Source: SIG603 sp964370115 (lineage in GTDB: Bacteria > Bacillota > Clostridia > Oscillospirales > Acutalibacteraceae). From it: a stretch of DNA of 11,462 bases. The translations under genes were made by a program, and so were the position numbers. The notes under the pieces are model-generated. The model saw only the letters and a list, made by a program, of their open reading frames with translations. It was not told the origin of the DNA and searched no databases. The stretch's first letter is position 1; each line of letters begins with the position of its first letter. The DNA is taken from assembly GCA_964370115.1 (NCBI GenBank), contig CAYJIA010000059.1:1-11462 (forward strand), in the 5' to 3' direction. Below are positions 6,015 to 11,462 of the stretch, one piece after another.

Positions 6015-7448
6015 ATGTCTAAGTTAACCTATGAATCCCCGCTTTCTTCAAGATATGCGGATAAAGAAATGAAATACCTATTTTCGCCCGATATGAAGTT
6101 TAGAACTTGGAGAAAACTTTGGATTGCCCTTGCAAAAGCTGAAATGGAGCTAGGCCTTCCTGTGACAAAAGAGCAGGTAGAGGAACTTGAGAAATTTAAA
6201 GATGATATTAACTACGAAGTAGCGCAAGCTAAAGAAAAAGAAGTAAGACACGATGTTATGAGTCATGTTCACGCCTATGGTGTACAGTGCCCAAAAGCCA
6301 TGCCAATTATACATTTAGGTGCAACTTCTTGTTATGTTGGCGACAATACCGACATAATTATTATGACAGAGGCTTTAAAAATAGTCAGAAACAAACTTGT
6401 AAATGTTATAAGAATTTTATCTGACTTTGCGATGAAGTATAAAGATTTGCCAACATTAGGCTTTACCCACTATCAACCTGCACAGCCTACAACAGTAGGA
6501 AAAAGGGCAACTTTGTGGATACAAGAACTTTTAATGGACCTAGAAGATGTAGAGTACCAAATTTCTAAAGCGAAGCTTTTGGGTTCTAAAGGAACAACCG
6601 GAACACAGGCGAGTTTTTTAGAACTATTTGACGGTGACCACGAAAAAGTAAAAGAGCTAGACAGAAAAATAGCAAAGGAAATGGGATACGAAACGTGCTA
6701 TGCAGTTTCGGGGCAAACATATTCTAGAAAACTAGATTATCAAATCCTATCAATTTTGAGCTCTATCTCTCAAAGTGCTATGAAGTTTTCAAACGATATA
6801 AGACTTCTGCAAAACCTAAAAGAGATAGAAGAGCCATTTGAGAAAAGCCAAATAGGTTCATCAGCTATGGCGTATAAAAGAAATCCAATGCGCTCTGAGA
6901 GAATTTCATCACTTGCAAGATATGTGATGGTAGACGCTTTAAATCCTGCAATAACAGCCGCTACTCAGTGGTTTGAGAGAACTTTAGATGACTCTGCAAA
7001 TAAAAGAATCAGCGTGCCAGAGGCTTTTCTTGCAACAGATGCTGTTTTAAACCTATATATGAATGTTTCTGACGGACTTGTGGTATATCCAAAAGTAATA
7101 GAGCAAAGACTGTTAAGAGAGCTTCCATTTATGGCGACAGAAAACATAATGATGGACGCCGTAAAACTAGGTGGTGACAGGCAAGAATTGCATGAGAAAA
7201 TCAGAGTTCACTCAATGGCGGCCGGCAGAGTTGTTAAAGAAGAGGGTGGAGAGAATGATTTGCTTGAGCGTATAGCAAATGATGATAGCTTCCCTGTTAA
7301 CATGGAACAGCTAAAAGAAATGATAGATCCTAAAAAATACGTGGGCAGAGCACCAGAACAAACGGAAGATTTTATAAACGAAGTGGTAAATTTAGCACTT
7401 GAGAAGTATAAAGATTTAAACATGGAAACTGCACAAATTAATGTGTAA
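6015..7448 (+). CDS. purB: adenylosuccinate lyase, long animal-like type
   Basis: This enzyme cleaves SAICAR to AICAR and adenylosuccinate to AMP, releasing fumarate in both steps of purine synthesis. From the ATG at 6015 it has 477 residues. The start begins MSKLTYESPLSSRY, matching the family's N-terminus (SPLxSRY), whereas the upstream ATG at 5994 would add a Lys-rich leader. Catalytic regions are intact: RHDVMSH with His79, FTHYQPA with His152, and the fumarate lyase signature GSSAMAYKRN at 281-290 on the flexible loop. The Pro usual after Met in that signature is Ala here, which the general fumarase-lyase pattern allows. SVPEAFL and RAPEQ motifs complete the C-terminal domain. The length and many blocks (GATSCYVGDNTD, WFERTLDDSANKR) resemble animal ADSL more than the roughly 430-residue Bacillus PurB. 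It is first in a run with glmS, a nitroreductase gene and guaA. Confidence 0.96.
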   Translation: MSKLTYESPLSSRYADKEMKYLFSPDMKFRTWRKLWIALAKAEMELGLPVTKEQVEELEKFKDDINYEVAQAKEKEVRHDVMSHVHAYGVQCPKAMPIIHLGATSCYVGDNTDIIIMTEALKIVRNKLVNVIRILSDFAMKYKDLPTLGFTHYQPAQPTTVGKRATLWIQELLMDLEDVEYQISKAKLLGSKGTTGTQASFLELFDGDHEKVKELDRKIAKEMGYETCYAVSGQTYSRKLDYQILSILSSISQSAMKFSNDIRLLQNLKEIEEPFEKSQIGSSAMAYKRNPMRSERISSLARYVMVDALNPAITAATQWFERTLDDSANKRISVPEAFLATDAVLNLYMNVSDGLVVYPKVIEQRLLRELPFMATENIMMDAVKLGGDRQELHEKIRVHSMAAGRVVKEEGGENDLLERIANDDSFPVNMEQLKEMIDPKKYVGRAPEQTEDFINEVVNLALEKYKDLNMETAQINV

Positions 7449-7481
7449 TTATAAAAATTTAGAGCCGTTTTGCGGCAGAAT

Positions 7482-7485
7482 GGAG
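7482..7485 (+). promoter_or_regulatory. ribosome binding site that decides the glmS start
   Basis: GGAG lies eight bases before the ATG at 7494. A TTG in frame at 7470 would precede this site and bury the catalytic Cys, so it is not the start. Confidence 0.85.
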
Positions 7486-7493
7486 TTAAGTTT

Positions 7494-9326
7494 ATGTGTG
7501 GAATAGTAGGATATATCGGAGAAGGCCAAGCGACACCGTTTTTGCTTTCAGGACTTGAAAAACTGGAGTATAGAGGATATGACTCAGCGGGCGTTGCTGT
7601 ATACAACGATGGTCAAATAAATGTTGTCAAGGCAAAAGGAAGACTTAAGGTTTTAGAAGAAATTACAGACGGCGGAAAGAATGTCGTGGGAAGCGTTGGA
7701 ATTGGCCACACAAGATGGGCAACTCACGGTGCACCGTCAGACGTAAACTCACATCCACAAACATCTGTTTCGGGTAAATTTGCAGTGGTTCACAACGGAA
7801 TCATTGAAAACTACCTTGAGCTTAAAAACAGACTTGTGAGAAATGGAGTTAAATTTGCCTCTGAAACCGACACAGAAGTTGTGGCTCAGCTATTAGAGTA
7901 CTACCACAAAGGTAATATAATGGAAACCATTACAAAGGTAATAAGCAAGGTGGACGGAAGCTATGCTTTTGGAATCATTTGTGAAGACTATCCCGAAAGA
8001 ATTTATGCAGTAAGAAAAGACAGTCCGCTTATAATTGGTATAGGCGAAGGCGAAAACTACATTGCCTCAGACGTACCGGCTATTTTATCAAAAACTAAGA
8101 AAATTTATAGACTTAACGACGGAGAAATTGCTGTTTTAACAAAAGATAATATCGGATTTTTTAACAATGATTTAGAGTTTTTATCTAAAAAAAGTGAGAC
8201 TATTACTTGGGATATGCAATCTGCTGAAAAAGGCGGATACGAGCACTTTATGATGAAAGAAATCATGGAGCAACCTGAGGTTGTAAGAAATACTATATCA
8301 CCAAGAATTAAAGACGGCGAAATAGTGCTTGACGATATTAAAATCACAAAAGAATACCTAGAGAACATAAACAGAATTATGATAGTTGCCTGCGGTACAG
8401 CATATCATGTTGCTGTAGCAGCAAAATATATATTCGAAGAATTTTTAAGAATACCTGTAGAGGTTGATGTTGCATCTGAGTTTAGATATAGAAATCCAAT
8501 AGTTGACGACAAAACCTTGGTGCTAATCATAAGCCAGTCGGGCGAAACAGCCGACACACTAGCCGCTCTTAGAGAGGCAAAAAAACGTGGTGCCAGAGTC
8601 TTGTCAATTGTAAATGTTGTAGGAAGCACAATAGCCGCAGAGTCAGACGATACACTTTACACATGGGCAGGCCCTGAAATTTCTGTTGCTTCAACTAAGG
8701 CATACAGCACACAACTTGTTGTAATATACTTAATTGCGCTAAACTTTGCTAAAAAGCTAAGCACTTTAAGCGAAGAAGTATATAAATCACATGTAGAAGA
8801 CATACAAAAAATACCTGAACTCATAGAAAATTCTTTGAAAGATAAAGAAAAAATTCAATTTTTTGCCGCAGAGCATTTTAACAATGAAGACATGTACTTT
8901 ATAGGACGTAATTTAGACTTTGCTGTTTCACTTGAAGCTTCACTTAAACTGCAAGAAATCTCCTATATCCACTCAGAAGCATATACAGGCGGAGAGCTAA
9001 AACACGGCTCGATTTCACTTATAGAGGATAAAACACTGGTTATAGCCTTTGCGACACACGGTGGACTATTTAACAAAATGATGTCAAACATAAAAGAAGT
9101 AAAATCAAGAGGAGCAACGGTTTTAGGTGTTATAATGGATGAAGAAGATAAAAAAATACTTGGAGATGAAGTAGATTTTCTATTTGAAATACCAAAAGTG
9201 CCTGATTTTATGATACCATCACTAGCAGTGATTCCATTTCAGCTGTTCGCATACTACGTTGCATCAATGCGTGGTTGCGATATAGACAAACCAAGAAACC
9301 TTGCTAAATCGGTAACGGTTGAGTAA
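7494..9326 (+). CDS. glmS: glutamine-fructose-6-phosphate aminotransferase (glucosamine-6-phosphate synthase)
   Basis: This cytoplasmic enzyme uses glutamine to convert fructose-6-phosphate to glucosamine-6-phosphate, the first step toward UDP-GlcNAc and the cell wall. It has 610 residues, the family's usual size. The N-terminal class II glutaminase domain (about 1-240) starts MCGIVGYIG; Cys2 becomes the N-terminal nucleophile after Met removal, which fixes the start at 7494. Further motifs are YRGYDSAG (26-33), GHTRWATHG (71-79) and HNGIIENY (100-107). Two SIS sugar-phosphate domains follow, with ACGTAYH near 299-305, SQSGETADT (347-355) and ASTKAYSTQ (399-407), and the C-terminal tail is DKPRNLAKSVTVE. 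It begins 45 bases after purB with no room for the glmS ribozyme-riboswitch common in low-GC Gram-positives, so control probably comes from the purB promoter or at protein level. Confidence 0.97.
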   Translation: MCGIVGYIGEGQATPFLLSGLEKLEYRGYDSAGVAVYNDGQINVVKAKGRLKVLEEITDGGKNVVGSVGIGHTRWATHGAPSDVNSHPQTSVSGKFAVVHNGIIENYLELKNRLVRNGVKFASETDTEVVAQLLEYYHKGNIMETITKVISKVDGSYAFGIICEDYPERIYAVRKDSPLIIGIGEGENYIASDVPAILSKTKKIYRLNDGEIAVLTKDNIGFFNNDLEFLSKKSETITWDMQSAEKGGYEHFMMKEIMEQPEVVRNTISPRIKDGEIVLDDIKITKEYLENINRIMIVACGTAYHVAVAAKYIFEEFLRIPVEVDVASEFRYRNPIVDDKTLVLIISQSGETADTLAALREAKKRGARVLSIVNVVGSTIAAESDDTLYTWAGPEISVASTKAYSTQLVVIYLIALNFAKKLSTLSEEVYKSHVEDIQKIPELIENSLKDKEKIQFFAAEHFNNEDMYFIGRNLDFAVSLEASLKLQEISYIHSEAYTGGELKHGSISLIEDKTLVIAFATHGGLFNKMMSNIKEVKSRGATVLGVIMDEEDKKILGDEVDFLFEIPKVPDFMIPSLAVIPFQLFAYYVASMRGCDIDKPRNLAKSVTVE

Positions 9327-9346
9327 ATTTTAGGAGTTATAAAACT

Positions 9347-9886
9347 ATGGATTTTTTAAAACTTGCAGAAAAAAGAGTTAGCTGTAGGTCGTATAACAGT
9401 GAAAAAGAAGTTTTAAAAGAAGATATTGCAGAGATTTTAAGGGTAGGCACTTATGCTCCATCGGCTTGTAATTCACAGCCGTGGAGGTTTGTCGCCTGTG
9501 ACAAAGACTATGCAAAAAAAATATCATCTTTTATAATAAGAGAGGACTTGAAAATTAATCACTGGACAGTAGAGGTGCCAAACTTTATTGTCGTGTGTGA
9601 AGAGAAAGTCACCTTAATGAAAAGTCTAAATGCGACCGACCAACAGCATTACGCGCAAATAGACATAGGCTCTGCGATGACAAGTATTTGTCTTGCGGCG
9701 ACCGACAAGGGGCTTGGAAGCTGTATTATAGGAGTGTTTGACGAGCCGAAGATAAAAGAGCTTTTAAATATTCCACAGGATGTGGTAATAAGGGCTGTTA
9801 TAGCGCTAGGCTACCCAAAAAATAATACAACAGCAACAAAAGGGAGAAAACCCGAAAGTGAAAAAATCAGCTTTAATAAATGGTAA
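9347..9886 (+). CDS. small nitroreductase-family flavoprotein
   Basis: This 179-residue protein of the nitroreductase superfamily probably binds FMN and uses NAD(P)H to reduce an unknown substrate. Visible motifs are RVSCRSYNS (10-18, the usual R-S-x-R-x-F/Y site altered to SCRSY), APSACNSQPWRF (37-48), DIGSAMTSICLAATDKGLGSC (106-126), with VIALGYP (151-157), and a C-terminal RKPESEKISFNKW that matches the family's end. Its length is typical of the short, ferredoxin-free members. ATG at 9347 has AGGAG ten bases upstream. It begins 20 bases after glmS and ends 34 bases before guaA, so it is probably co-transcribed, although no direct link to amino sugar or purine synthesis is known to me. The physiological substrate cannot be told from sequence. 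Confidence 0.88.
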   Translation: MDFLKLAEKRVSCRSYNSEKEVLKEDIAEILRVGTYAPSACNSQPWRFVACDKDYAKKISSFIIREDLKINHWTVEVPNFIVVCEEKVTLMKSLNATDQQHYAQIDIGSAMTSICLAATDKGLGSCIIGVFDEPKIKELLNIPQDVVIRAVIALGYPKNNTTATKGRKPESEKISFNKW

Positions 9887-9920
9887 TATTGTCTTTTTTT
9901 AGAAAGGAAGATTAATAAAA

Positions 9921-11462
9921 ATGAACGCAAAAAAATCGTATAAAGAATCGGTAGTCGTACTTGACTTTGGTGGTCAATACGCACAGCTAATTGCAAGGCG
10001 CGTTAGAGACCAAGGCGTCTACTGCGAGATTAAATCCTATAAAACAGATTTAAACGAGTTAAAAGGCTATAAGGGTATAATTTTCACAGGCGGACCAAGT
10101 GTTGTGTACGAAGAAACTGCACCAAAATGCCAAAAAGAAATTTTTGACATGGGTATACCTGTACTTGGAATTTGCTATGGTGCACAGCTTATGGCATATC
10201 TTTTAGACGGAAAAGTGGACAGTGCCGAGGTTCGTGAATACGGCAATACAGAAGTAGAGTTTATTGAGGACTCAAAAGTTTTTGCAGGTATAGAAAAAAG
10301 CACATGTTGGATGAGCCACACTTACTATATTTCACAAATGCCAGAGGGCTTTAAAGTTAGTGCGAAAAGCGAATTTTGCCCATGTGCAGCAATGGAAAAT
10401 GAAGAGAAAAAACTTTACGCAGTGCAATTTCACCCAGAGGTTGAGCACACGCACTGTGGCGAGCAAATTTTGAATAAATTTCTTTACGAAGTATGTGAGT
10501 GTGCAGGTGACTGGAAGATGTCATCATTTGCTGCTACAACTATAGAGAACATTAAGGCACAAGTAGGCGATAAAAAAGTGCTTTGCGGACTTTCAGGCGG
10601 CGTAGACTCATCTGTTGCCGCACTTCTAGTGCACAAAGCGATAGGAAAAAACTTAACTTGTGTGTTTGTTGACCATGGTCTTCACAGAAAAAACGAAGGG
10701 GACATGGTTGAAGAAAAATTCAGAAAAGAATTTGATATGAACATAATCAGAGTAAATGTTGCGGATAGATTTTTAACAAAACTAGAAGGCATGTCAGATC
10801 CTGAAACAAAAAGGAAAATAATTGGCGAAGAGTTTGTGAGAGTTTTTGAAGAAGAAGCAAGAAAAATTGGCGCAATTAACTTCTTATGCCAAGGCACAAT
10901 TTACCCTGATGTAGTAGAAAGCGGAACAGGGGAGGCGGCTGTAATTAAAAGCCATCACAACGTAGGCGGACTTCCAGATGATATCGAGTTTGAAGGCCTT
11001 GTAGAACCGCTAAGAGACTTGTTTAAAGACGAAGTAAGAAGAGTAGGCCAAGAGCTTGGCATGGAAGAAAGCCTAGTGTGGCGTCAGCCTTGCCCAGGAC
11101 CAGGACTTGCAGTAAGAATAATGGGTGAGATAACAAAAGAAAGAATAAGCACTCTACAAGAAGCAGACGCAATCTTTAGAGAAGAAATATCACTAGCAGG
11201 AATGCAAAGAGATGTAAACCAATATTTTGCAGTAATGACAGGTGCAAGAACAGTAGGAGTAATGGGCGATGAGAGAACCTATGGCGAAGTAGTGGCACTA
11301 AGAGCAGTAACCACAACAGACTTTATGACAGCCGACTGGGCAAAACTCCCCCTAGACCTACTAGGAAAAGTGTCAAATAGAATAGTAAATGAGGTAAAAG
11401 GAGTAAACAGAATAGTATACGACATAACCTCCAAACCCCCTGCTACTATTGAGTGGGAGTAA
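9921..11462 (+). CDS. guaA: GMP synthase (glutamine-hydrolysing)
   Basis: This enzyme converts XMP, ATP and glutamine to GMP, AMP and PPi, the last step of GMP synthesis. It is complete at 513 residues, with its stop on the final base of the window. The N-terminal class I amidotransferase domain (about 10-195) has the triad Cys85 (GICYGAQ), His171 and Glu173 (QFHPEVEHT). The ATP-pyrophosphatase domain has the P-loop LSGGVDSSVA at 224-233, followed by FVDHGLHRKNE, and the C-terminal dimerisation domain has QPCPGPGLAVRI and ends KPPATIEWE. The motif usually written MSHGD reads MSHTYY at 131-136. The ribosome site is an AAGGA at 9904-9908, somewhat far (12 bases) from the ATG. It is last in the purB-glmS-nitroreductase-guaA run. 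The final 420 bases are clearly poorer in T than the rest of the gene. Confidence 0.97.
   Translation: MNAKKSYKESVVVLDFGGQYAQLIARRVRDQGVYCEIKSYKTDLNELKGYKGIIFTGGPSVVYEETAPKCQKEIFDMGIPVLGICYGAQLMAYLLDGKVDSAEVREYGNTEVEFIEDSKVFAGIEKSTCWMSHTYYISQMPEGFKVSAKSEFCPCAAMENEEKKLYAVQFHPEVEHTHCGEQILNKFLYEVCECAGDWKMSSFAATTIENIKAQVGDKKVLCGLSGGVDSSVAALLVHKAIGKNLTCVFVDHGLHRKNEGDMVEEKFRKEFDMNIIRVNVADRFLTKLEGMSDPETKRKIIGEEFVRVFEEEARKIGAINFLCQGTIYPDVVESGTGEAAVIKSHHNVGGLPDDIEFEGLVEPLRDLFKDEVRRVGQELGMEESLVWRQPCPGPGLAVRIMGEITKERISTLQEADAIFREEISLAGMQRDVNQYFAVMTGARTVGVMGDERTYGEVVALRAVTTTDFMTADWAKLPLDLLGKVSNRIVNEVKGVNRIVYDITSKPPATIEWE

Noticed and set aside
7470..7493. Upstream in-frame TTG as glmS start
   Set aside because: GlmS needs Cys directly after the initiator Met, and the ribosome site lies between the TTG and the ATG at 7494.
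7208..7606. 132-residue open frame on the minus strand across the purB-glmS joint
   Set aside because: It overlaps two firmly identified genes and shows no recognisable motif.
9892..9900. T-run between the nitroreductase gene and guaA as a terminator
   Set aside because: No stable stem precedes the seven T residues, so it is not an intrinsic terminator.

Overview
The window looks like chromosomal DNA from an AT-rich, probably low-GC Gram-positive (Clostridia-like) anaerobe. This rests on the AT-rich base composition, heavy use of AGA (Arg) and ATA (Ile), strong GGAG-type ribosome binding sites, a lipoprotein with a standard lipobox, and the kinds of GDH, PurB and GlmS encoded. The taxonomic call is inference. 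There are no RNA genes, insertion sequences, prophage genes or CRISPR repeats, and no intergenic gap exceeds 300 bases.

Left part (about 1-4330, + strand): a compact three-gene signalling operon. It encodes a cytoplasmic GAF plus HD-GYP phosphodiesterase (probably acting on c-di-GMP or a related cyclic dinucleotide), a surface lipoprotein with a FecR-like domain and a very acidic repetitive C-terminal tail, and a membrane-bound CHASE2 class III adenylate cyclase. Spacings are 17 and 3 bases, and a strong bidirectional hairpin terminator follows. The likely logic is that the lipoprotein and the CHASE2 domain sit outside the membrane, while the cyclase and the phosphodiesterase act inside. The unit could therefore join an outside signal to cAMP synthesis and cyclic dinucleotide breakdown. 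This is the most interesting part of the window.

Middle (4394-6014): a glutamate dehydrogenase gene on the minus strand, convergent with the signalling operon and sharing its terminator. A divergent control region of about 290 bases separates gdhA from purB and holds a recognisable promoter in each direction.

Right part (6015-11462, + strand): purB (adenylosuccinate lyase), glmS (glucosamine-6-phosphate synthase), a small nitroreductase-family flavoprotein and guaA (GMP synthase) follow one another with gaps of 20-45 bases and no visible terminator, so they are probably one transcription unit. PurB serves the IMP and AMP arms of purine synthesis and GuaA finishes the GMP arm. GlmS and GuaA both consume glutamine, and GDH links ammonia to glutamate, so the right two thirds is a nitrogen and purine housekeeping block. 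PurB is of the longer, animal-like type, and glmS has no room for its usual riboswitch. guaA ends with its stop codon on the last base of the window.
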